Shown one piece after another: positions 1 through 8,465 of a stretch of DNA of 64,000 bases. The first letter of the stretch is position 1, and every line of letters begins with the position of its first letter. This DNA is from Enterococcus wangshanyuanii (lineage in GTDB: Bacteria > Bacillota > Bacilli > Lactobacillales > Enterococcaceae): assembly GCF_002197645.1 (NCBI RefSeq), contig NZ_CP021874.1, positions 1 through 64,000 on the forward strand. The letters run 5' to 3'. The notes under the pieces were generated by a model. The model ran no database searches. It was given only the letters and a program-made list of their open reading frames with translations, and was not told the origin of the DNA. The translations under genes were made by a program, and so were the position numbers.

Positions 1-367
1 TTCAACTATGTAAGAAGAGATCAAGTTTCCTATGATCATTCATCAAAAAAGATTTCCAGAAAAATGGCACTTGATTTATTCAAAATTACTGATTCGGAAA
101 TATTATCTGCGATTGAATGTCACACAACATTGAAGGGTGGTTACTCTGATTTAGATTTAGTCGTGTTTTGTAGCAGATAAAATAAAATGGGATCAAGCAG
201 GCGAGCCGCCATATCTTGATGGTTTGATGGCTGCGTTAGATCAGTCATTGGAACATGCTGCATACTATTATATTGAATACTTGTTAAGTAATGATATAAA
301 GGTTATCCATCCTTGGCTGATGGACGCATATAGGGAATTAACAAATAAACTCCAAATTGATTTATAA
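1..367 (+). pseudogene. HD-domain hydrolase (YqeK-like), 3' part, frameshifted
   Basis: The window opens inside a coding frame that reads to a stop at 178-180. The +1 frame then continues as DKIKWDQAGEPPYLDGL and ends at 367 with HPWLMDAYRELTNKLQIDL. The two pieces join smoothly (LDLVVFVADKIKWDQ) if one T is removed from the TTTT run near 167-171. The segment CHTTLKGGYSDLDLVVFVADKI resembles the C-terminal half of HD phosphohydrolases of the YqeK (symmetrical Ap4A hydrolase) type; the family call is from recognition of this pattern. The gene is therefore a 5'-truncated view (window edge) of a probably inactive gene, unless the extra T is a sequencing error. Confidence 0.65.
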
Positions 368-400
368 ATAGAAAAATAGCTGATTTTTTATATGAAAGGA

Positions 401-433
401 AAACACTGTGAAAAGAAATTACAGTGTTTTTTT
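401..433 (+). terminator. Rho-independent terminator after the HD hydrolase
   Basis: AAACACTGT (401-409) pairs with ACAGTGTTT (421-429) around an 11-nt loop and is followed by a T run. It lies 34 bases after the hydrolase stop codon. Confidence 0.85.
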
Positions 434-595
434 GTTACAAGATAGATCAGTTTTTACTTAATGATTAGATTAAAATAAATGTCTTTTTGTGATAGACTAT
501 AAGTGAGAGGTATTTGCTGGAAAAAATCAGGAAATTTGTTCAGAGTAGTTATTCAAATCAATGAGTGAAACTTTATAAAGAAAGGATGTATAAAT

Positions 596-754
596 ATGGC
601 CTATCATACATTTTCATTTTATTGGAAAAGAAGACACGATCCAAAATGGAGACTAGACTATCAAGTGTCTTTGTGGACTAGAGTCAGGAATGCACTTATT
701 CTATCAAATTTAATTGTATATGGGATAATCATTTTTCTAAAAGTTAACGCTTAA
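596..754 (+). CDS. Small single-span membrane protein, 52 aa
   Basis: The ATG is preceded by AAAGGATG about 7 bases upstream. The protein starts MAYHTFSFYWKRRHDPKWRL: a basic, aromatic N-terminus followed by a hydrophobic stretch (about residues 34-49, ALILSNLIVYGIIIFL), so one membrane segment is predicted with a positively charged N-terminal side. I do not recognise a family. It stands alone between two terminators. It was checked against Fst/Ldr-type toxins and does not match their pattern. Coding status is inferred from the ribosome site and the clean hydrophobic profile. Confidence 0.45.
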   Translation: MAYHTFSFYWKRRHDPKWRLDYQVSLWTRVRNALILSNLIVYGIIIFLKVNA

Positions 755-812
755 ATTAGACACATAACATGTCATAATTTGTACTATCATTGTTGAAAAT
801 TTAAACAATTCC

Positions 813-884
813 CCGCCTATCTCCCATGTTAAAAAAATGGTTGGTATGGTCTTTTTTCAAAAGGAATGGAGTTGAGATAGGCGG
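813..884. repeat. Long-range inverted repeat (11 bp arms)
   Basis: CCGCCTATCTC (813-823) and GAGATAGGCGG (874-884) are perfect reverse complements separated by 50 bases. The right arm is followed within 11 bases by a terminator hairpin. The pair could form the base of a small structured RNA ending at 927. No open reading frame lies between the arms. Confidence 0.55.
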
Positions 885-894
885 AGAGTTGAAA

Positions 895-927
895 CAAGTT
901 GGTTCTGCAAGGCCAGCTTGTTTTTTT
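895..927 (+). terminator. Terminator hairpin
   Basis: CAAGTTGG (895-902) pairs with CCAGCTTG (913-920, one G-U pair) and is followed by seven T residues. No protein gene ends here, so it may terminate a non-coding transcript that includes the inverted repeat at 813-884. Confidence 0.7.
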
Positions 928-1351
928 AGTAGGATCCTGACTATCGTTAGTTAGGTTCTTACTATTACTACAGGATAAAAATTATAATCTGTGACTTTCA
1001 TGACGTCTGGATCATTCTCGGAAAATAATTGTTTGCATGTTCATTTTTACTTTTTCATTTTTATTCTATTACGCATTGACGTAAGCACACCTTTTTTTAG
1101 ACGAGATGAAAAACACATGGTGAGTCATTGATTTTTATCCAGCAGCTCGCACACATCAGGGGATGGAATTGAAAAAAATGTTAGGAAAAAAGGAGAACCT
1201 GATGGTACTATTTAAAAAGAGCGAAAAAAAAACGATATTCGTCACCAACAAATACCGTGCAAAAGTTCAATGAATAACCATTCACCTATTCAAAACTAAA
1301 AGATGTAAAAAAACACTAGTATTTCTTACAAATTTTAGGTAAAATGAATAA

Positions 1352-1458
1352 GTCAATGCGCATTGACTAGGGCAACTTGTATTGTCAGTTGTGGCTGACT
1401 TTACAGGGCTCTGTAGAAGGATTGCTGTCCTTTTTACAGAGTGCCTTATTTATTTTGT
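1352..1458 (+). ncRNA. Structured small RNA, copy 1
   Basis: Predicted from a -10 box (1340-1345) to a U-rich end. Three helices can be read. GTCAATG/CATTGAC lies at 1352-1366. TGTATTGTCAG pairs imperfectly with CTGACTTTACA around a GTTGTGG apical region (1379-1406). A terminator stem GGGCTCTGTA...TACAGAGTGCC spans 1406-1445. There is no start codon with a ribosome site inside. The motifs TTGTGGCTG and TTGCTGTC are shared with copy 2. The RNA family is not identified; multi-copy Firmicutes sRNA families (for example Listeria rli28) are candidates to test. Confidence 0.6.
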
Positions 1459-1614
1459 TTTTCGCTCTAATTATTAACTCAAATGACAAAACGCAAAAAA
1501 ATGGTATTTGTCAGCGACTAATACCATGAAACGTTCAGTAAATAGAAATTAACCAATTCAAAGAAAAGTCAGAAAAAGCTGGTAATCTTTTCTTACTTTT
1601 AGTACAATGAAAGA

Positions 1615-1724
1615 AGTCAATAACATATTGACGGAAGGCAACTTGTATTATTAGTTGTGGCTGATAATACAGGGCTCTGCGGGATGATTTGCTGTCTCCT
1701 GCAGGGCGCCTTTTTTTATTTTGT
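1615..1724 (+). ncRNA. Structured small RNA, copy 2
   Basis: This has the same architecture as the copy at 1352: GTCAATA/TATTGAC helix at 1616-1632, TGTATTATTAG / CTGATAATACA around GTTGTGG (1643-1671), and a terminator stem GGGCTCTGCGGGA...TCTCCTGCAGGGCGCC (1672-1710) followed by TTTTTTTATTTTG. Compared with copy 1, base changes in the second and third helices occur on both sides, so pairing is preserved. That covariation supports an RNA product. The -10 box TACAAT is at 1603-1608. Confidence 0.62.
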
Positions 1725-1732
1725 TTTGTAAC

Positions 1733-2184
1733 GTTATCTTAACTTAAAGACAAGATAAGAGTCAAGTCCTTTTGCAAATAGTAAAAAAAATTGATTTAGA
1801 GTAAAAAAGTACTCAAACAAAAAAGCAGGCTGGAAATTTTTTTTAGCAAGTAAAACAAACCAGTGAAAAACGTCTGGAAAGCTGATGGTAGCGGGGAAAA
1901 GGACAGCTTCTCATAAGCGATGCTTTATGAATATTTCATCCTTTAGTTATATCGTTGGTACGAAAAACGTACAATAACGAACGAATAAAATAGGAAAAGT
2001 ACTTATGAAGGTAAAAATTTAAGTACGATGAAGAAGAAAGAGAATTGATCAGATGGAAATGCTATTTTCATATAAATAAATGTTTATACTAATATGCGTT
2101 CATTGTATACTTAAAGTAACAGATGATTGAAACGAAAGGAATAAAATGACATTAAGATCAATGAAATAGGAATGAGGAGATACT
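1733..2184. other. AT-rich stretch without a recognisable gene
   Basis: No reading frame with a plausible start, length and ribosome site was found on either strand. Only short, weak hairpins such as GAGTA...TACTC near 1799 are present. It probably holds the promoter of the broken membrane gene at 2185. Confidence 0.4.
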
Positions 2185-2474
2185 ATGAATAAAACGAATC
2201 AAGGGTTTATTTTTTGAACCAACTTAGCTATTGTCATTTACTATTTTTTACCTAGAATGCAAGTGTCTACCTATTCTTATTCGTGGAACCTAATTTTTGC
2301 TTTTTTAGACAGTTGAGTGTCATTTTACTTACAGTAGTGATGTTATTTATTGCTTATCAAAAAACACATTTGAACAAGTGGAAAAACATTGATTCAGGTA
2401 GAATGGTTGTGGATTCGTACATTTTATATTTATTTGCAACGATAGTCTGTATAATGATTCTTGAATTTGTCTAA
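2185..2474 (+). pseudogene. Broken small membrane protein gene
   Basis: An ATG at 2185 with GAGGAG just upstream reads MNKTNQGFIF and meets TGA at 2215. The same frame resumes with TNLAIVIYYFLPRMQ and ends in another stop near 2310. A second frame then continues as QLSVILLTVVMLFIAYQKTH...LYLFATIVCIMILEFV to 2474. Joined, these would give a protein of about 95 residues with three hydrophobic spans. One nonsense mutation and one frameshift mark it as a pseudogene. The family is not recognised. Confidence 0.55.
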
Positions 2475-2597
2475 CACTTGTAGATAAAAATAGTCTAGTT
2501 ACTGACGCCTTAATAAATAGTATTTGAAATCATGGACTTCGATGATTCTACAAAAAACGTATTGTTCGTTTTTACTCAAATAAAAAAACAATAGTAA

Positions 2598-2640
2598 AAC
2601 CTCCTAAAGTGGAAAGATACTTTAGGAGGTTCTTATTTTA
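2598..2640. terminator. Bidirectional terminator between convergent pseudogenes
   Basis: AACCTCCTAAAGT (2598-2610) pairs perfectly with ACTTTAGGAGGTT (2619-2631) and is flanked by A-rich sequence on the left and T-rich sequence on the right. It separates the plus-strand membrane pseudogene from the minus-strand regulator pseudogene. Confidence 0.85.
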
Positions 2641-2661
2641 TGAGCGAGTGTGAAATAAGAA

Positions 2662-3530
2662 TCATAAAAGAATTGCCCATTCCGCTTGATAAACTTTAGC
2701 TATTTGCTCATATTCAAGATATCGCAGGGTGTTCAGAGCTTTTTCACAACCTTTTGTCCAGATAATATTTGACCTTCTAAAATCAAAAGTATTCCTCTAA
2801 AAAAACGCTCAATGATTCTAAAAAGCCCACTATTAAGATCAGTATTCAAGTGATTTAGCTGATCAAGTAACTCTTTTGCCGTCGAAAGTTCATTCTCTTT
2901 TAAGCATAGTTCAGAAAAATTGATCAATAATGTTTGTAAAATTTCTTTGCCACGGTCATAGTTGCGGTATTTTTTTAGCAGTTATATATATATTTTTTTT
3001 AAAGATCATTCTTTGATCATGTGAGAAGTAGTCAAGTGTATTTGTGAAGATCAGCAATTCAAAGAGTGTCCAAGATCTCGTTTCAACAAAAATTGAACTA
3101 CGATAGCCATTTGTTCAGCTGGGATTTTGGTGTAATCGATTTTGTTAAAGTGAAGAAAATGATTGACGATATGAATGCGTCCTTCAACTAAAGCTAAAAA
3201 AGTTCTTTGGTATCAGAAGTTGCTTGTGTTTGGATTTCTTTCTTCAGTTTAAACAAATCATTCAGGTTATTTTCATTTGAGGCTTTAGCTAATAAAGTCC
3301 AAAAGGTAGTCGTTTCTGGAATGGTATATTGATTATAGATAAACAGGAATTCATCAGCTGTTATTCTTAGCGCAATCTAAGACTTGCTCCAATAATTCTA
3401 AGGATAGATCATGACGGCCTTTTTCAAATTCGATCGCATAAGATTTTGAAATCAGGTTATTATATAATTCTTTTTGAGAAATACCTTTAGATAAACGGAT
3501 CTCGCGTATGACCAGTCCATATTCTTTCAT
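2662..3530 (-). pseudogene. Rgg/MutR-family transcriptional regulator, frameshifted
   Basis: The start at 3530 has AGAAAGGA upstream and encodes MKEYGLVIREIRLSKGISQK, an XRE-type helix-turn-helix typical of Rgg/GadR/MutR regulators. The reading shifts frame near 3370 (LEQVLD then ALRITADEFLFIY), again near 3198-3205, again near 3070, and again near 2737. It ends with the C-terminal helix segment LRYLEYEQIAKVYQAEWAIL at 2662-2735. The parts together cover the usual length of about 290 residues of a peptide-sensing Rgg protein. Several independent frameshifts mean it is dead. Its former target may have been the adjacent LPXTG gene at 3673 (inference from divergence). Confidence 0.7.
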
Positions 3531-3672
3531 AATTCAAATCCTTTCTAAGCTATGATTGTTGATAAAAAGAGTGTAGCAGTTTTTGCTGAAAAGTCCTAGA
3601 TATAGGACTTTAATCTATATAAGAAATTATTTTGTTCATGATAGATCAAAGCTTTAAGAAAGGAACGAGAAC

Positions 3673-4305
3673 ATGTTTAAAAAATATTTTATTATCGCTT
3701 TAGCTATTTTTTTGACAGGATTTTGGGCAATAGCAGCAGAAGCAGAAACGATCATTGTTACACCAAGCCATATCATTAAAGATCAAAAAGACTATTATTT
3801 AGATGGGCATACTTGGTATAACGATGGTAAACCAATAAATTCTGATAGTCTATTTTCGACAGAAGAAAGTTCGGCGGTCGAATCGACTACTACGGAATCG
3901 ACTACAGAGACAACGACCATTGAAGCTTCAGATAGCACGAAAGAAACGACCACAGAGACGACAAGCTCACTATCCGCTGCCAGCGTAGAAAAAGAGACAA
4001 GTGTGCCTTCCTCGACTGCTATTGGCATAGAGACTTCAACAACGACCAGCGTTGAATCATCTATCGAAAATGAACAGACAAGTGCTAGTAACAAAGAAAG
4101 TTCAACTGACGTTAATGAACCATTAGTAAAAACGAGCAAAGTTGAGAGAATAGAAGCACCAAGCAACAATCCAACCAGTTCTTCAAACAATACATCAATG
4201 TCTAATAGATTACCTGAGACCGGTGAAAAAAGTCCAATAGTCATCAGTTTTCTAGGAATTGTTCTGATTGGGTGTGCTATTTTTTTGTTTAATCGACGTA
4301 TATGA
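3673..4305 (+). CDS. LPXTG cell-wall-anchored Ser/Thr-rich protein
   Basis: 210 aa, with AAGAAAGGAACGAGAAC upstream of the ATG. The signal peptide (about residues 1-24, ends AIAAEAE) is followed by a short globular part with PSHIIKDQKDYYLDGHTWYNDG (a repeated aromatic-Asp-Gly pattern). Residues 55-165 are low complexity, dominated by Ser, Thr and Glu. The C-terminus is LPETGEKS, a hydrophobic span and NRRI, a canonical sortase A signal. The protein is exported and covalently linked to peptidoglycan. The Ser/Thr stalk is expected to span the wall; the short N-terminal domain is not assigned. A decayed Rgg regulator is divergent to it. Confidence 0.85.
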   Translation: MFKKYFIIALAIFLTGFWAIAAEAETIIVTPSHIIKDQKDYYLDGHTWYNDGKPINSDSLFSTEESSAVESTTTESTTETTTIEASDSTKETTTETTSSLSAASVEKETSVPSSTAIGIETSTTTSVESSIENEQTSASNKESSTDVNEPLVKTSKVERIEAPSNNPTSSSNNTSMSNRLPETGEKSPIVISFLGIVLIGCAIFLFNRRI

Positions 4306-4321
4306 ATTTTTTCTAGTGTTT

Positions 4322-4368
4322 AACTATTTTACATGAGTCAAGGCTCTTGTAAAATAGTTTCTTTTTTA
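4322..4368 (+). terminator. Terminator after the LPXTG gene
   Basis: AACTATTTTACA (4322-4333) pairs with TGTAAAATAGTT (4348-4359), followed by TCTTTTTTATT. Confidence 0.85.
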
Positions 4369-4410
4369 TTATAATTTCCATATAGAAATCATTTTATGGA
4401 GGCGAATCAA

Positions 4411-4842
4411 ATGAATACGCTTGAAGATACGTTAATGAATCTACAGTGTGAACTAGTTGCGGAAAGGAATAGGACAAATCCTCAAGGGATCAGCTGGCTT
4501 CAGTATGACGTTTTACATCTTCTTGATTTAGAAAAAGAGCTAGCGCCATCAAAAATCAGTATTTTACTTGGAATCAGTCGAACAAAGCTATCTAAGGCTT
4601 TAAAAGAGTTGAAGACCATGTATTATATCCAACAAAAACCAAATGAAAAAGATGGACGAGAATTACGAACGGTTTTAACTGAAACAGGTCATCAATTGCT
4701 TAAGGATCTCGACCAAGGGCATCAACAACTTCATCAAGTTGCCAACCAAGTATTTACCAATGAAGAACAAGAACAATTTTCACAGCTGGCTGAAAAATTC
4801 TCCAATGCGCTTAAATCAGAAAGGTTGAAGGCTCATGAATAA
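4411..4842 (+). CDS. MarR-family transcriptional regulator
   Basis: 143 aa. The start at 4411 is chosen because GGAGGCGAA sits 5-12 bases upstream; an in-frame ATG at 4396 overlaps that ribosome site and is unlikely. The protein has the MarR winged-helix layout: LQYDVLHLLDLEKELAPSKISILLGISRTKLSKALKELKTMYYIQQKPNEKDGRELRTVLTETG, with the recognition helix near residues 55-70 and the wing with DGRE near 83-86. The stop overlaps the start of the UvrA-like gene (ATGAATAA), so the two are translationally coupled. It probably represses this operon in response to a small molecule (inference). Confidence 0.85.
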   Translation: MNTLEDTLMNLQCELVAERNRTNPQGISWLQYDVLHLLDLEKELAPSKISILLGISRTKLSKALKELKTMYYIQQKPNEKDGRELRTVLTETGHQLLKDLDQGHQQLHQVANQVFTNEEQEQFSQLAEKFSNALKSERLKAHE

Positions 4843-7081
4843 CTTTATTTCGATTAAAGGAGCCAAAACAAATAATCTCAAAAATCTGTCTCTTGACATT
4901 CCAAAACAACAAATAACCGTTGTCACTGGTGTTTCAGGGTCTGGTAAATCCTCTCTAGTCTTCGACACTCTAGCGGCTGAATCCCAACGACTTTTAAATG
5001 AAACTTATTCTAGCTATATTCAGCAGCTATTGCCTCACTATCCACAACCTGTCTTTGATACTATAGAAAATCTACCTGTTTCGATAGTGATCAATCAAAA
5101 GAAGATTGGTGGCAATGCACGCTCAACTGTTGGTACAGTAACAGATATTTACTCGAGTCTACGCCTTTTATTTTCAAGAATCGCTACGCCATTTATTGGC
5201 TATTCAATGGTCTATTCATTTAATAATCCGCAGGGAATGTGCCCGATTTGCAATGGCTTAGGTGAAACAAAACAAATTAATTTGAATCAGCTGATTGATT
5301 TTAACAAATCATTAAATGAGGGTGCAATTGATTTCCCTACCTTTCAACCTGGCGGCTGGCGATTGACCAGATACACAGAATCAGGAAATTTCGATAATGA
5401 TAAAAAAATCCAAGATTATAGCCAGTCAGAGTTAGAGCTTCTTTTACACGATATCGGAAGCGCGCCAAAGAATCCAACCAAAAAATGGCCAAAAACCTCA
5501 ACCTATATTGGGATTATTCCAAGAATCACTAAAAATTTTGTAGAGAAAGACGAGACGAAATATACGAAGCAATTGAATCGGATACTTGAGGTCAGAGAGT
5601 GTTCGGGCTGTCATGGAACCAGAGTTAACGAAATTGTTCGATCTGCAAAAATTGATGGAAAATCTATTGCGGATTGCGTAACCATGTCGATCACAGAATT
5701 ACTGTTGTTCATTAAACATATTCATTCTCCTAACGTTGAGATTGTTTTGAATGATCTGATCAAAAAATTAGAAAGCTTACAGAACGTTGGTTTGAGTTAA
5801 TTATTTCTTAACCGCCCAACAGCTACTCTTTCTGGTGGTGAATCCCAAAGAATAAAGATGACCAAGCATCTAAATAGTGCATTGACTGATGTTTTATACA
5901 TTTTTGATGAACCCAGTATTGGTCTTCATCCAGAAGATATTTTAAGAATGTCAAAAATTATTATTGGGCTGAAAAAGAAAGGGAATACTGTGGTATTAGT
6001 TGACCATGATCCTGATATTATAAAAATCGCAGATCATGTGGTGGATCTAGGGGAATATGCAGGAGATAAAGGTGGCAAGATCACTTTTGAAGGAACGTAT
6101 CAAGAATTATTGAAATCGGATACAATCACGGGGAAAAGTTTATCTGCAATAAATACGATCAATACTGAAAAAAAGCTGTTTTCTACTTACTATTCATTAA
6201 ATAAAGTTAGCCTGCATAACGTTATTGAGGCTTCAGTAAAAATACCAAAACAATCATTAACGGTCGTTACAGGTGTGGCTGGCTCTGGAAAGAGTACGTT
6301 GATTCGGCAGCTCTTCAAGCAAAAATACCCCGAAGCAAGTATCTTGGATCAGAATCCGATAAGTGGGAGTAATCGTTCAAATGTCCTGACGTACCTTAAT
6401 GTTTTTGATAAAATAAGAAATATTTTTGCACATGATTCCGGAAAAAGCAGCTCTCTTTTTAGCTATAACGGGAAAGGTGCTTGTCCTGTTTGTAAAGGGA
6501 AGGGCTATTTAAAATTAGATTTAGCCTACATGGGAGATGTTAAACAGATTTGTGAAAAGTGCCAGGGGAAAAGATATAGTGATGAAGCACTTTCCATAGT
6601 TTGGCGCGGCTTGAACATCTATGATCTTTTACAGCTGTCGGCTGAAAAAGCGCGCAAGCTATTTGAAGACAGTGCATTAGTAGCAGCTATGCAAACGTTG
6701 ATTGATGTTAATTTAGGGTATGTCAAATTGGGCCAATCATTAGCTACGTTTTCGGGAGGAGAGTTACAACGCTTGAAAATAGCTAAGGTAATGCAGCAAA
6801 ATACGACGGATTTATTGATCTTAGATGAACCATCTACTGGTTTACATGAGGCTGATATCAAGAAGTTACTAAAGCTTTTCAAAAGACTTCTGAAAAGAAA
6901 TCAGACGTTGATCGTTTTAGAACACAATCTTCAAATTATTAGTCATGCGCAGTGGATCATCGATATGGGGATTGGCGGAGGCGATTTAGGCGGGAAAATA
7001 CTTTTTGAGGGGTACCCGATTGATTTATTGACTGTATCAGATTCATATACTGCTAAACATTTACAAAGATATATAAAGTAA
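4835..7081 (+). pseudogene. UvrA-like ABC ATPase (short form), one internal stop
   Basis: The frame is continuous for 748 codons apart from one TAA at 5798-5800, falling in NVGLS-stop-LFLNRPTATLSGGESQ, where UvrA relatives have a Tyr (GLGYLSLNR). All UvrA-type elements are present: Walker [10 protein letters not shown], zinc Cys pairs CPIC/CSGC, signature LSGGESQR, Walker [12 protein letters not shown], a second Walker A GVAGSGKST, CPVC/CEKC, FSGGELQR and LLILDEPSTGLH. It is about 190 residues shorter than the housekeeping UvrA at 43855. Short UvrA paralogues beside MarR genes are often linked to antibiotic tolerance. As written, translation stops after 321 residues; a restart at 5858 is conceivable but unproven. 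Confidence 0.8.
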
Positions 7082-7101
7082 GCAAAACGGTAGCACAAAA
7101 A

Positions 7102-7125
7102 ATCCCATCTCAGCCAAGATGGGAT
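7102..7125 (+). terminator. Hairpin after the UvrA-like gene, weak U-tract
   Basis: ATCCCATCT (7102-7110) pairs with AGATGGGAT (7117-7125). The following bases (CAAATGATTTATTTATCTTTT) are only loosely U-rich, so it is a probable but imperfect terminator. Confidence 0.5.
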
Positions 7126-7268
7126 CAAATGATTTATTTATCTTTTGGGGAAGATAAGTAATTTCTCTATGAATGAATCATAAACGATTTTCACTGCTTT
7201 TGCTACTTCAAAAAAATCCTATCCTTCTTACTTTTTTGAAGAAACTCTGTATTTAAAAGGATCGGCAG

Positions 7269-7640
7269 CTATTCTCTCCAAAATTTTGTGTAATCGATTT
7301 TTTCCTGGATGTTATAGTCGATGATTTTTTTGAGTAAGGCAAAATCGATTTCTTGGGCCCAAGTGATTTTGAAGATATTATCTGTATGCTCATATCCAGC
7401 TTTTTCGATGTCTTCTTTGAACGCGGCAAGTGTCGCGGTTTCAGGTGCGACCGACATATGTTTTTTCGAAACGCTAAAACCGATAATAAATGTCCCATGA
7501 TCGGTAAACATCGGTTGATTCCATTTGATGACGGTTTCTAGCTGCGGAAAACTTCCTTTGATCCAGTTAAACAGATCATTCAAACGCTGACGTTGGTCTG
7601 GATTACTGATTTTTTCTGTAAATTCATTTAAATTTGCCAT
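7269..7640 (-). CDS. DUF1801 protein, YdhG/frataxin-like
   Basis: 123 aa; AGAGGTTTCACG precedes the ATG. The sequence IKWNQPMFTDHGTFIIGFSVSKKHMSVAPE is the hallmark of the DUF1801 family, whose Bacillus member YdhG (Fra) has been described as a frataxin-like intracellular iron chaperone. The fold is a small cytosolic alpha/beta sandwich. The gene is monocistronic and convergent with the UvrA-like gene. The iron role in this organism is inference from the family. Confidence 0.75.
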   Translation of the reverse strand: MANLNEFTEKISNPDQRQRLNDLFNWIKGSFPQLETVIKWNQPMFTDHGTFIIGFSVSKKHMSVAPETATLAAFKEDIEKAGYEHTDNIFKITWAQEIDFALLKKIIDYNIQEKIDYTKFWRE

Positions 7641-7746
7641 CGTGAAACCTCTTTTCTTTTAGGTAGGATTGTTTCATTGTTTTTATTATAATATGAATAA
7701 AGAATTTAGAATAGGTATTTGATTGAGTAGAAGGAGGGGAATGAAG

Positions 7747-8295
7747 ATGCCACAATATATTGCTTTATTGCGCGGTGTAAATGTCGGAGGGAAAAATCGT
7801 GTGGTGATGACCGAATTAAGGGAGTCATTTGAGCAGCATGGATTTACACAAGTCAAAACGTATTTAAATAGCGGGAATGTCATTTTTTCAACGGAGAAAA
7901 AGGAATCAGAAATGATTACTAAAGAGTGTGAAATGCTGATTGAAAGGATGACAGGGCTGCATATTCCTGTGACGATCGTTTCTGGTGAAGCGTGGCTGGA
8001 AGCGGTCAAGCATGCGCCAAAATGGTGGAATACAGACAAGGAATCAAAACATAATGCAATTTTTATTATTTCGCCAACGACAACAGCTGAGGTCATGCTT
8101 TCTGTTGGAGAAGCAAAACCGGAGTACGAGCAGGTCGATCATCATGAACGAGTGATTTTTTGGTCAGCACCATTAAAAACATTTTCGAGAACCCGCTGGT
8201 CAAAGATCGTCAGCTCAGCGTACTATGATCGAATCACGATCAGAAATGCCAATACAGTTATGAAAATAGCGGAGCTGATCAAAAAAGAAAAATGA
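7747..8295 (+). CDS. DUF1697 family protein
   Basis: 182 aa. The start at 7747 is chosen because AAGGAGGGG (7731-7739) gives ideal spacing; an ATG at 7741 is too close and a TTG at 7723 lies upstream of the ribosome site. The N-terminus MPQYIALLRGVNVGGKNRV and the following HGFTQVKTYLNSGNVIF segment are diagnostic of DUF1697, a cytosolic family of unknown function with a ferredoxin-like fold. The C-terminal RTRWSKIVSSAYYDRITIRNANTV is also typical. No operon partner. Confidence 0.8.
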   Translation: MPQYIALLRGVNVGGKNRVVMTELRESFEQHGFTQVKTYLNSGNVIFSTEKKESEMITKECEMLIERMTGLHIPVTIVSGEAWLEAVKHAPKWWNTDKESKHNAIFIISPTTTAEVMLSVGEAKPEYEQVDHHERVIFWSAPLKTFSRTRWSKIVSSAYYDRITIRNANTVMKIAELIKKEK

Positions 8296-8391
8296 ATACT
8301 TGCCTTCGACATGGCTCCGAGGTTTATACTTTCCTTGTTGGTCGATCAACACGTCATAAAAAAATGAACGACATATCTAGTGAATAAAAAA

Positions 8392-8419
8392 TAGACGAGC
8401 AGCCGATTTATTGTATAAT
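8392..8419 (+). promoter_or_regulatory. Promoter of the endonuclease/phosphatase gene
   Basis: TAGACG (8392-8397), 16 bases, then a perfect TATAAT (8414-8419). It lies 47 bases before the ATG at 8466. Confidence 0.6.
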
Positions 8420-8465
8420 GGTTGTTAGTCTGTTTTTATTTATAGGATGGAAAGAGGAAAGTATT

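Larger units (their letters stand above)
1229..1724 (+). repeat. Tandem duplication of about 230 bp carrying two RNA genes
   Basis: Units at about 1229-1458 and 1497-1724 align along their whole length. The upstream part contains an imperfect inverted repeat (in the second unit ATGGTATT ... AATACCAT, 1501-1526), then a shared stretch ending in a -10-like box (TAAAAT 1340-1345; TACAAT 1603-1608), then the RNA body and a terminator. Arms have drifted while pairing is kept, which indicates an old duplication under selection for structure. Confidence 0.7.

Noticed and set aside
596..754. Fst/par-type type I toxin
   Set aside because: The peptide is larger, starts with a basic aromatic segment and lacks the Fst core pattern and the convergent antisense RNA layout.
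3795..4244. Long minus-strand frame opposite the LPXTG gene
   Set aside because: It is the antisense of the Ser/Thr/Glu repeat region, gives a low-complexity Val/Ser protein and has no ribosome site.
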